DNA of 64,000 nt from CAWJAP01 sp963834365. Its GTDB lineage: Bacteria; Acidobacteriota; Vicinamibacteria; Vicinamibacterales; Vicinamibacteraceae. Location of the stretch: assembly GCA_963834365.1 (NCBI GenBank), contig CAWIBS010000030.1, positions 620,001-684,000 on the forward strand. Direction: 5' to 3'. Numbering within the stretch: position 1 is the first letter of the stretch; every line of letters starts with the position of its first letter. The position numbers and the translations under genes were made by a program. The notes under the pieces were generated by a model, which was not told the DNA's origin, made no database searches, and saw only the letters and a program-made list of their open reading frames with translations. Positions 57,066-64,000 of the stretch are shown piece by piece.

Positions 57066-59476
57066 ATGGAGCGCTGGACGTTCGGCGACTTCGTGCTCGA
57101 TCTCGACGCACGCGAGCTGGTGCGCGCCGGCACACCGGTCTCACTCTCGCCGAAGGCGTTTCAATTGCTCGGCCTGCTGGTCGAAAGCCACCCCAGGGCA
57201 TTGTCGAAGACCGAGCTGCAGGACCGGCTCTGGCCCGGCACCTTCGTCGTCGAGAAAAACCTCACGAATCTGGTGAGCGAGATCCGCGAGGCGCTCGGCG
57301 ACGATCCGGCGACTCCCCGTTTCATCCGCACCGTGCATCGCTTCGGCTACGCCTTCCGCGAGACGCCGTCGATGGACAGCGGCGTCCACGACATCGGCAC
57401 GCGTCACAACCTTCCCGCGCCGCTCACGAATTTCATCGGACGCGATCGCGAAGTCGTGGAGCTGCTGCAGCTCGTGCCAGCGGCACGCGTGTTGACGCTC
57501 ACGGGCGCGGGCGGGTGCGGCAAGACTCGCCTGGCGCTGGAGGTGGCGGCGCGCGCGCTCGATCGCTTTCCGGACGGCGCCTGGGTGGTCGACCTGTCGC
57601 CCCTGGCCGATCCGAAGCTGGTGACGCAGGCAGTCGCCTCGGTGTTCGATATTCGAGAGGGACCGAACCGGCCGATTCTGGACGCGCTGTATGGCTATTT
57701 GCGCAACCGGCAGATCCTCCTGGTCCTCGACAACTGCGAGCACCTCATCACGGCCTGCGCGCATTTCGTGGACGCGCTCCTGCGTGCCGCCGATCGTGTG
57801 TGCATCCTGGCGACGAGCCGCGAGGGACTGGGCATTACCGGCGAAACCGTGTGGCGCGTTCCGTCGCTCTCGCTTCCGGACCTGTCGGAGGCGGCCTCCG
57901 TCGAGACGCTGCTGCGGCACGACGCGGTGAGGCTGTTCATCGAACGCGCCTCCGCGGTCGACTCGGCGTTCGCGATCACCGCCGCCAACGCAGCCACGGT
58001 TGCCCAGGTGTGCGTCAGGCTCGATGGCATTCCGCTCGCGCTCGAACTGGCCGCGGCCCGGGTGAAGGTGCTCTCAATCGCACAGATCCACGCCCGTCTG
58101 AACGATCGCTTCCGGCTGCTCACCGGAGGGAGCCGCACCGCGGTCGCGCGCCAGCGGACGCTCGAAGCGACCGTGGAGTGGAGCTACGGGCTGCTGTCGG
58201 GCGCGGAACGCCGGCTGATGCGCCGGCTCTCGGTCTTCGCCGGCGGATGGACGATGGAGGCGGCGGAGGACGTGACGTCGGACAACGCTGCCGAACGCGA
58301 CGACGTGCTGGAGTCACTGTCGCGCCTCGTAGACAAGTCGCTCGCCAACGTAGAGAGCGACAGCGAGGGGAGCCGGCGGTATCACTTCCTCGAGACCGTG
58401 CGTCAATACGCGAGGGAGCGCCTCTTCGAATCAGGCGAGGCTGAACGTCTGCGGGATCGGCATCTGGCGTTCTTTCACGACCTGGTTCGACGCGCCGAGC
58501 CCGAGCTGACGCGCGCAGAGCAGATCGCGTGGCTCAATCGGCTGCAGCGGGAACACGACAACCTTCGGCTGGCGCTCGAGTGGTGCCTCGCGGCGCCGGA
58601 ACGTGGCGTTCAGAGCATGGAGCTGGCGGGGGCGCTGTGCTGGTTCTGGCTGAAGCGAGGCTACTTCCGCGAAGGGCAGGAGTGGTTGGAGCGCGCGCTG
58701 TCGAAGGCCGCGACGCGACGCCGGTGCTCCGAGCCAGGACACTCATGTATCTCGGGTTCATGACGTTCTTCCAGGGCGACTTCGACCGCACGCAGGCGCT
58801 GGTGGAAGAAAGTGCCGCAGTCGGCCGCACCGAGGAAGACCTCACCGTCGTCGCGTTCTCGCTCGGCGTCGGCGCGCTCGCGGCGCTGGAGCGCGGCGAC
58901 GTCTCCGCGTGCGCGCGTCTTGCTGCCGAAGGCCAGACCGCGGCGCGTGCGAGCACCACTCCGTGGATACAGGGGATGGCTGTCGCCTGCCTCGCGTATC
59001 TGGCGATGCACGAGGGTGATTTCGATCGCGCCGGCCTCCTTCACGAGGAGGTGCTCGACTGGTCCCGCCGGCAGGGAGAGAAGTGGGCGATGGGGATCAC
59101 GCTGTTCGACCTCGCGCTGCTGCGTGTCCTTCAGCAGCGCCACGATGAGGCGAGGGCGCTCTGCGCCGAGGGCATCGGCCTGTACCGGGAATTCGGAGAT
59201 CGGCTCGGCATCGCCTGGTGTCTGGGGGTTCTCTCGGCAATAGAGGCCGCGGAGCGTCGGACGCTTCGCGCGGCCCGGCTCCGCGGCGCGATGGAGGGCC
59301 TGCTCGAGAGCGTCGGCGCACCCATTCAAGTGAGCTTCAACCACTGGATCGGCGATCGTTCCCTCGACGCGATGAGAGCGGACCTCGGCGACAGCGGGTT
59401 TCACGCGGCGGTCGCCGAGGGACGTTCGATGCCGCTCTCCAGAGCCATCCAGTTCGGCCTGGAGCACGAGTTCTGA
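57066..59476 (+). CDS. Winged-helix / NB-ARC-like ATPase / TPR transcriptional regulator (frameshifted)
   Basis: About 803 residues when a break near 58708 is joined. OmpR-type winged helix ~1-100 (WTFGDFVLDLDARELV, ELQDRLWPGTFVVEKNL, FIRTVHRFGYAFRE); STAND/AAA ATPase with Walker A GAGGCGKTR (~146-154) and Walker B ILLVLDNCEH (~217-226), ATSREGL sensor and LDGIPLALELAAARVKVLS, and a helical arm; C-terminal TPR-like repeats (ALVEESAAVGRTEEDLTVV; GDFDRAGLLHEEVLDWSRRQG). It is an AfsR/SARP- or MalT-like regulator in layout, activated by ligand-driven oligomerisation. Targets are unknown; the divergent peroxidase-like gene 174 bases away is one candidate. Confidence 0.88.
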
Positions 59477-59812
59477 ACGACCGCGTCGACGCGCAGCTGG
59501 CGCCGTGTGAGCGTAGACAGATCTCGAGGACCTGGCGCGGTAAGCCGTGGCCCAGGCGTCTGGGCGCGGCACTCGTTGACCTGGTCAACGAGCGACCGCG
59601 GTGTGTGCGCTGCAACAGTGGAAAAATCTCAACGACGCACAACCCGCGCCAGCAGTGTCAGCCGGATTCGTGATTCATCTCTCCCGGTGCGCCCAGAGCG
59701 CTGCGAGGAATCGTGCGTTTCTCGCCCAAATCCGGCTAGCAAGGCGACGGCTTGAAAAGCCGTTGTAGGTAACGAAAAGAAAAAGTCGGATCCGGCAAGT
59801 GCTGATATCACG
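59477..59812. other. Gap without a supported gene
   Basis: No credible ORF. The stretch at 59741-59763 (AAGGCG then ACGGC-TTGAAAA-GCCGT) folds as a tRNA anticodon arm with loop GAA and could be another tRNA fragment, but D and T arms were not found. Confidence 0.45.
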
Positions 59813-59818
59813 TATAAC
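59813..59818 (+). promoter_or_regulatory. -10 box (TATAAC) before tRNA-Ser-like module, copy 2
   Basis: Same local context (TATAACTTAGC) as copy 1, 11 bases before the tRNA-like 5' end. Confidence 0.4.
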
Positions 59819-59829
59819 TTAGCGTCCAC

Positions 59830-59875
59830 GGTGAGGTGGCCGAGAGGCTGAAGGCGGCGGTTTGCTAAGGCTGCC
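59830..59875 (+). ncRNA. tRNA-Ser(GCT)-like 5' half, copy 2
   Basis: Identical in sequence to copy 1 over the tRNA-like part: GGTGAGG, serine-type D arm, GCGGTTTGCTAA, then GGCTGCC. The conservation of this exact truncated form in two places argues that the truncation predates the duplication. Confidence 0.65.
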
Positions 59876-59886
59876 AGGAATCACAG

Positions 59887-59923
59887 AACGGGCCTGAAAT
59901 TGTTGATTTCAGGCCCGTTTTTT
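59887..59923 (+). terminator. Strong intrinsic terminator, copy 2
   Basis: Same 14-bp stem as at 54554 with loop TGTTG in place of TGACG, then a T run. The stem is unchanged while the loop differs between copies, consistent with selection on the hairpin or a recent duplication. Confidence 0.9.
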
Positions 59924-60010
59924 GTTGGCAACTTGGTTGGCGTTGGCTGCCGATTGATGGTCCTCGGACCGGGTTTGGGCACACTGGTGGGCACACTGGA
60001 GCCGATGCCA

Positions 60011-60033
60011 ATGTGTGCCTATAGGGCACACAT
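60011..60033 (+). promoter_or_regulatory. Palindromic operator/promoter of the toxin-antitoxin pair
   Basis: Perfect arms ATGTGTGCC and GGCACACAT around TATAG, 20 bases before the toxin start. The centre can serve as a -10 box. Ribbon-helix-helix antitoxins repress by binding such sites. Copy 1 keeps eight-base arms with a longer centre. Confidence 0.6.
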
Positions 60034-60052
60034 CGTGCTACCCTAATTGTAG

Positions 60053-60344
60053 GTGAAGGTACTTCGACTGGGACGACGCGAAGAACGCGAAGCTCAGGGC
60101 GGAGCGCGGCATCGGGTTCGAGGACGTCGTCTTCCACATCGAGCGCGGCGAACTGCTCGACATCCTGGAACACCCGAACCCCGGCCGTTACGCGGGCCAG
60201 CGCATCTTCGTCGTCCGGCGCGAGGATTACGTCTACTCGGTGCCGTTCGTGGAGGACGAGCACACGGTCTTCCTAAAGACGATCATCCCGAGCCGGAAGG
60301 CCACGAAGGAGTACCTCGGTGAGGAGGCCGACCATGAAGATTGA
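60053..60344 (+). CDS. BrnT-like toxin of a type II toxin-antitoxin system (one-base insertion at N-terminus)
   Basis: About 96 residues. From base 60063 the frame reads FDWDDAKNAKLRAERGIGFE, then HIERGELLDILEHPN, RIFVVRREDYVYSVPFVED and TIIPSRKATKEYL. The 'FDWDxxKN...GIGFED' start and 'SRKATKxE' end fit the BrnT/RelE-like RNase fold. An in-frame stop (60054-60056) precedes it; removing one G from the AAGG at 60056-60059 gives GTG AAG TAC TTC, i.e. MKYFDWDD, from the GTG at 60053. The stop overlaps the antitoxin start by 11 bases. Toxin-first order is typical of this family. Confidence 0.75.
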
Positions 60345-60600
60345 CGCCGACGAGAAGGAGCTGCTCGAGTCCGTCGAGCGCGGCGAGTGGAAGTCCGCGG
60401 GCGGCGCCAGGCGCGAGCGAACGCGGTACTCGCGCTATGCCAAGGCCACGTTCCGCAAGGACCGGCGGCTGAACATCCGGCTGTCGAGCAAGGACCTGGA
60501 GGCGATTCAGAAGCGGGCGCTCGAAGAGGGATTGCCGTATCAGACGCTGATCGCGAGCCTGCTGCACAAGTACGCGACCGGGCGACTCAAAGAAATCTGA
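60334..60600 (+). CDS. CopG/BrnA-type antitoxin
   Basis: 88 residues. The C-terminal half is a ribbon-helix-helix-like CopG antitoxin: KDRRLNIRLSSKDLEAIQKR followed by ALEEGLPYQTLIASLLHKYATG. The N-terminal half is acidic and basic patches that could wrap the toxin (DADEKELLESVERGEWKS). ATG 60334 follows GAGGAGG, inside the toxin's last codons. It should neutralise the toxin and bind the palindrome at 60011-60033. Confidence 0.85.
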   Translation: MKIDADEKELLESVERGEWKSAGGARRERTRYSRYAKATFRKDRRLNIRLSSKDLEAIQKRALEEGLPYQTLIASLLHKYATGRLKEI

Positions 60601-60938
60601 GGAGCGGCTTTCGCGGTTTGCTAAACGGAAGTCCGTCTCTCGGACATCTGCAGTTCTCCTCGTAAATCCTCCAATCTTTTCCACTTCACAGCTCGAGCGA
60701 GTTGGCTCGCGTTGGCTCAGGAAGCGCTGTTCTGGGCGCCTCGCAGAAACAATCGTGGGGACAGTCTTGGCGCGGATCTAACCGCCGATAGGTCGCGTCT
60801 GCTCCTACGCCTCGCGGCGATCACCTCGATGTCGCGGCGTCGAGGTAAACCACGTGCGGCGCCGCAGATGTGAGCGCGGCGCGCGCTATTCTCGAGCGTC
60901 CGACGATCAGCGGTGTAACCGTGAATGCGTAGTCCGTC
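60601..60938. other. Gap with a third copy of the tRNA-Ser core
   Basis: No gene. The 12-mer GCGGTTTGCTAA (60613-60624), identical to the anticodon-loop core of both tRNA-like copies, recurs 12 bases after the antitoxin stop. It is followed by a GTCCG-TCTCT-CGGAC hairpin that sits where the long variable arm of a tRNA-Ser would be. A proper T arm and acceptor end are not visible. Confidence 0.5.
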
Positions 60939-61169
60939 TCAGGCGCTCGGCTTCGCGAACGACTCAAGAAAACCACAGCCGTCACATCGGAACGTCGTCA
61001 CCGGCAGCGGCTCACGCCCCTCAAGCTTCACGCCTGAAAAGAACCAGCGCGGAATGGGTTCCCCCTCGACCCATCTCACCTGCTGGTCTCGAGGCCCCCC
61101 TCCCCGTTCGAGCATGAAACCAGGCTCCATCCGGCCACTGCATTTCGGGCACGTCGTCAACTGTGTCAT
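60939..61169 (-). CDS. Small zinc-ribbon protein (PF20097-like family)
   Basis: 76 residues with two Cys pairs: CPKCSGRMEPGFMLERGGG near the start and FRCDGCGFLESFAKPSA at the end, the typical spacing of a family of short proteins with CPxC...W.EG.P...(G)...CxxCGYLE. In between is RWVEGEPIPRWFFSGVKLEG. The ATG at 61169 has AAGGAGG 11 nt upstream. Function unknown; a stand-alone zinc ribbon. Confidence 0.85.
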   Translation of the reverse strand: MTQLTTCPKCSGRMEPGFMLERGGGPRDQQVRWVEGEPIPRWFFSGVKLEGREPLPVTTFRCDGCGFLESFAKPSA

Positions 61170-61288
61170 CGCGGCGATCGCCTCCTTGGAAAGAGTTTGT
61201 TGCCGAGACTATGGCATACCGGGAGCAGTGACGCGCAGCGGACTCACTCAGTGGGAACTCCCAGCTCACGGAGCAAGCCGATTCGATT

Positions 61289-62643
61289 GTCCTTCGCCAA
61301 AACCCGGTGACAGCCGTCCGACGGTCCGCTCTTATGATCATTTCCAGCACGCCCCATCGTGCCGTTCGCCGGCTCCGAATATCAACCAGTACCTGACGCG
61401 GATGGCGTTTTGGCGAAGGACAGGTGATCGTCCGCGCGCTGGCGTTGGCCTGCCGCGGTCATCAGGAATTGGTCCTTGAGAACATGGCGCTGCGCCAGCA
61501 GCTGAGGGCGTTCAAACGCACGACGAAGCGTCCACGCCTCCGTACGCGCGACCGGCTGTTCTGGATCGTGCTGTCCAACAGGTGGCGACAGTGGCGCACG
61601 GCGTTATTGATCGTCCAGCCGGACACGGTCCTGCGGTGGCATCGCGACTGGCTCCGCCGTCGATGGACCCGCCGCTCGACGCGGGCCCGAGGTGGTCGCC
61701 CAGCCATCGATCGCAAGATCCGCGCGGTCGTCCGCGAAATGGCGGCGGCCAATCCGTTGTGGGGTGCGCCGCGCCTTCATGGCGAACTGGCCAAACTCGG
61801 AGTCGATGTGTCGGAGCGAACGGTGTCGCGGTTGCTTCAACGGCGACGTCGTCCACCGTCACAAACGTGGCGGACCTTCCTCACCAATCATCTGACCGCA
61901 CTGGTGTCCATGGATTTTTTCACGGTGCCGACGATGACGGGTCGCGTCTTGTTCGTCCTAGTCGTGCTGGCGCACCAGCGCCGGCGCATCGTCTACTTCA
62001 ACGTCGCCGAGCATCCGACGGCGCACTGGGCTGCTCAACAAGTCGTTGAGGCGTTTCCTGACGACACAGCGCCACGCTGGTTGGTGAGAGATCGCGACAG
62101 TATCTACGGTGACGCGTTCCGTCGCCGCGTGGCAAGTATGGGCATCGCGGAGGTGATTTGCAGCCCGGCGAGTCCGTGGCAAAACCCGTACGCCGAACGG
62201 GTGATCGGATCAATTCGACGCGAGTGCCTTGACCACGTCATCGTGCTCCGCGAGGGTCATTTGCGCCGTTTGCTCTCGGCATACTTGGCGTACTACCACA
62301 GAAGTCGGACGCATCTCGGATTGGGCAAAGACACGCCTGACGGCAGACTGGTGCAACCGGCAAGCGCCGGACGTATCGTCGCAATTCCAGAAGTTGGCGG
62401 CCTCCATCACCGATACGAGCGTCGGGCGGCGTAACGTCCTGCGTCTTTCGTCCCCAGATATGCGTACCGTCCGCAGGCGGCGTGGTGTAGGGCGGTTTCG
62501 TCTCGTCGCTCTGTGGGAAATCCGAACTGACAGATCATGGAGCGTCGATGCGTGACGGAATGCGTGCACGGCCACTTGCCCGTTCGTCCACAGTCATGGA
62601 CTTTTGACAGAAGTGCGCTCCGATGACATTTTGGCGAACGACA
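61289..62643 (+). mobile_element. Insertion sequence with integrase-type transposase, apparently intact
   Basis: About 1.36 kb. Left end TGTCCTTCGCCAAAAC (61289-61304); right end ATTTTGGCGAACGACA (62628-62643), imperfect inverted repeats starting TGTC(C/G)TTCGCCAAAA. A third copy, GTTTTGGCGAAGGACA (61407-61422), lies just before the transposase start and is the exact inverse of the left end. The right end directly abuts a truncated antitoxin gene, showing that insertion or a later deletion cut it. Confidence 0.7.
61424..62434 (+). CDS. Integrase-core (DDE) transposase
   Basis: 336 residues, unbroken. N-terminal ALACRGHQELVLENMALRQQLRAFKRT and RWHRDWLRRRW are typical of this 'integrase core domain' transposase group (IS481/IS3-related). 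A helix-turn-helix region (GAPRLHGELAKLGVDVSERTVSRLL) precedes the catalytic core with acidic residues in VSMDFFTVP, WLVRDRDSIYGD and PYAERVIGSIRRECLDH. Length is as expected. Start GTG 61424 lies two bases after an internal copy of the terminal repeat, which may serve as an autoregulatory site. Confidence 0.92.
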   Translation: MIVRALALACRGHQELVLENMALRQQLRAFKRTTKRPRLRTRDRLFWIVLSNRWRQWRTALLIVQPDTVLRWHRDWLRRRWTRRSTRARGGRPAIDRKIRAVVREMAAANPLWGAPRLHGELAKLGVDVSERTVSRLLQRRRRPPSQTWRTFLTNHLTALVSMDFFTVPTMTGRVLFVLVVLAHQRRRIVYFNVAEHPTAHWAAQQVVEAFPDDTAPRWLVRDRDSIYGDAFRRRVASMGIAEVICSPASPWQNPYAERVIGSIRRECLDHVIVLREGHLRRLLSAYLAYYHRSRTHLGLGKDTPDGRLVQPASAGRIVAIPEVGGLHHRYERRAA

Positions 62644-63092
62644 CCCGCTACGCCAAGGCCACGTTTCGTAAGGACCGGCGGCTGAACATCCGGCTGTCGA
62701 GCAAGGACCTGGAGGCGATCCAGAAACGAGCGCTTGCCGAGGGCCTGCCGTACCAGACGCTGATTTGGAGCCTGCTGCACAAGGTACGCTTCGGGCTGCC
62801 GGGAGACCTGGTGCCGTTCGCCGAAGACGGGCGCACGGTCTTTCTCACCGATTATCCCGACGGCACCAGAGTCCTTGGAGTGGAAAGGGAAGACGGAGCC
62901 TCGATTGCTTTGTGCGCCCACAACCCGCATTCGAAGCTCGCAATCTCGATCGCACTCGAAGAGACCAAGGATTCACGTCCGTCAAGGTCGAATGGCGATC
63001 CCGTGAACGGCATACCCGGTTATGGCTGGTGGCGCGACATCGATGTACTCCACGCTGCCCGTCTGCGTTTTGATCCGGGCGACCTGACCTGA
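62604..63092 (+). CDS. Chimeric ORF: insertion-sequence end + truncated antitoxin + unknown C-terminal part
   Basis: 162 codons from a TTG. The first ~14 codons lie in the right end of the insertion sequence. RYAKATFRKDRRLNIRLSSK through GLPYQTLIWSLLHK (62646-62783) is ~90% identical in DNA to the antitoxin gene at 60334-60600. The last ~100 residues (GLPGDLVPFAEDGRTVFLTD; IPGYGWWRDIDVLHAARLRFDPGD) are not recognised. There is no good ribosome binding site. It is probably a pseudogene, though a new promoter from the IS could express it. Confidence 0.5.
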   Translation: MTEVRSDDILANDTRYAKATFRKDRRLNIRLSSKDLEAIQKRALAEGLPYQTLIWSLLHKVRFGLPGDLVPFAEDGRTVFLTDYPDGTRVLGVEREDGASIALCAHNPHSKLAISIALEETKDSRPSRSNGDPVNGIPGYGWWRDIDVLHAARLRFDPGDLT

Positions 63093-63107
63093 GAATCGCA
63101 CCGTGAC

Positions 63108-64000
63108 TTACAGGTTGCTGCCCTTCCGCGCCAACGAATCGGGTCGATCCGCAACGCCGGGCCTCGGGTCGATCAGGATCGTGCTCACGTCGGTGCCATT
63201 GAGATTGAGAACTTTGATTTCGTCTGCCACGCCCCGCGCCGTGATGAAGGCGATTTTTTCGTTGGCGGTGACGGCGAGCCCATGAAGGTCGAAACCAATT
63301 GGTCCGTAGCTCGGGTCCTCGGTAAGCGTGTCGGACCAGGTGTCGAGGCGATAGAAGTGGCCCGTGCCGCCGGCCGAGTTCAAGAAGATCGTGTGGCCGT
63401 CATTCGAGGACACAGCCCACACCCGGAAACCGAGCCCGCGGTCGGCAGCGTACCAACAAGCGTCATGGTCGGAACATCGACGATGGCGATTCCACCGGCC
63501 GCTCCGAAGAGCGACGGATAGGCGCGCGCCCCGTCCGGGCGGAAAGTGACGCACACCGGCCCGCGGCCTGTGGCCGCTGCCAGGTTGAGTGACGCAACGG
63601 GAGTCCACGTCTCCGCCGCTTCGTCCGCTGCGATCTTGGTGAGGATTCCGGTGACTGGATTGGCGGACAGGAGAACAGCACCATCGGGCGACGCCTTCGT
63701 CGCGTGGGTGAACGTTCCCCCCAAATCCAGTGTCGCCACGATTTGGCGGTCGTCGGCTCGCACAACAATCAGGTCACCATTCCCCAAGTTAGACACGTAC
63801 GGATACGAGCCGTCGGGCGAAAAAGCTGATGGTGTGCGGCGCGGCGCCGGCAGGAAGCACTACTGTCTCGATGCTGCCCATTCCCAGCAGGATCTCGAGT
63901 TCGTTCGGTTTTGCGCGGTTACCCAGATCTCGCCGTCCTCGCTCGTTCCGCCGGCATTCAACTTACTCGAGGCCGCGAGCGCGACGCCAGACCGTGGGTC
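63108..64000 (-). CDS. YVTN-type beta-propeller protein, C-terminal part (frameshifted, runs off window)
   Basis: The 3' end is at 63108; the gene continues past the right edge. Joined fragments read, from the edge: GGTSEDGEIWVT, NELEILLGMGSIETVVLPAG, PHTIS, FSPDGSYPYVSNLGNGDLIVV, ATLDLGGTFTHATKASPDG, VCVTFRPDGARAYPSLFGAAGG, IAIVDVPTMTLVGTLPTAG, then WAVSSNDGHTIFLNSAGGTG and FDLHGLAVTANEKIAFITARG to the end. The repeating 'SPDG...YVSN...I.VVD' pattern is a YVTN/NHL-like propeller. Breaks near 63440, 63810 and 63915. Secretion and function cannot be judged without the N-terminus. Confidence 0.75.

Larger units (their letters stand above)
59830..60125 (+). repeat. ~297-bp module, copy 2
   Basis: Second copy of the module at 54497-54793. 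Here it continues uninterrupted into a full toxin-antitoxin pair. Two exact copies of GGGCACACTGG (59977-59987, 59989-59999) precede the palindrome. Confidence 0.85.

Noticed and set aside
59741..59763. tRNA-Phe/Ser-like anticodon arm (ACGGC-TTGAAAA-GCCGT)
   Set aside because: Only one arm can be folded; no D arm, T arm or acceptor stem fits around it, so it is not called as a tRNA gene.

Overview
The window looks like a chromosomal segment of a soil-type Acidobacteriota, most likely class Vicinamibacteria. That placement is an inference from gene content: GC-rich DNA, PadR regulators paired with MacB/FtsX-type 'ADOP' permeases, an Oar-like TonB-dependent receptor with an N-terminal carboxypeptidase-regulatory fold, many regulators starting with an OmpR-type winged helix, and Ser/Thr kinases fused to TolB or WD40 propellers. 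No rRNA, CRISPR array or complete prophage was seen.

Layout. 1-3.8 kb: a selenium-binding-protein gene cut by the window edge, a small secreted protein, a winged-helix/hydrolase fusion, a cupin and a winged-helix/FHA protein. 3.86-4.92 kb: a decayed IS481-like element. 5.0-9.6 kb: a secreted HExxH protein, a TolB-like propeller and a Ser/Thr kinase-TolB receptor. 9.8-12.3 kb (minus): cupin, PEP-hydrolase-like barrel and Tm-1-like protein in one operon. 12.4-19.2 kb (plus, divergent from it): a ~1,680-residue ThuA/dehydrogenase/cytochrome c/ThuA protein and a sugar-type MFS transporter. 19.3-22.3 kb (minus): ADOP permease with its PadR gene. 22.4-24.5 kb (minus): a full selenium-binding protein and a membrane partner, divergent from an AraC regulator. 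25.7-29.4 kb: a SNF2 helicase/SWIM protein pair. 30-33.5 kb: a secreted protein, a serine-hydrolase remnant, PadR and a degraded ADOP permease. 33.7-37.0 kb: the TonB-dependent receptor. 37.2-47.6 kb: eight co-directional genes that look like a sugar-acid or hydroxy-acid catabolic operon (two RraA-like proteins, Ldh-type dehydrogenase, Fe-ADH, ALDH, GntR, MFS, quinoprotein fused to DUF1080). 47.8-53.1 kb: an ECF-type sigma factor and a kinase/STAND/WD40 receptor. 53.2-59.5 kb: a putative metalloprotease, a di-heme peroxidase-like protein and a winged-helix/ATPase/TPR regulator.

The most unusual stretch is 54.5-62.8 kb. A ~297-bp module occurs twice. It holds a tRNA-Ser-like 5' half, a strong intrinsic terminator, a conserved palindrome and the start of a BrnT-like toxin gene. 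The second copy leads into a toxin-antitoxin pair. The 3' part of the antitoxin gene recurs at 62.65 kb, directly against the end of an intact insertion sequence, and the 12-nt tRNA core recurs after the antitoxin gene. This looks like an integration or duplication hotspot at a serine tRNA.

Caution: about 40 single-base frame changes interrupt otherwise well-conserved genes. Several long genes are clean, so most of the breaks are probably sequence or assembly errors. Frameshifted genes are given here as one feature with the approximate break positions.
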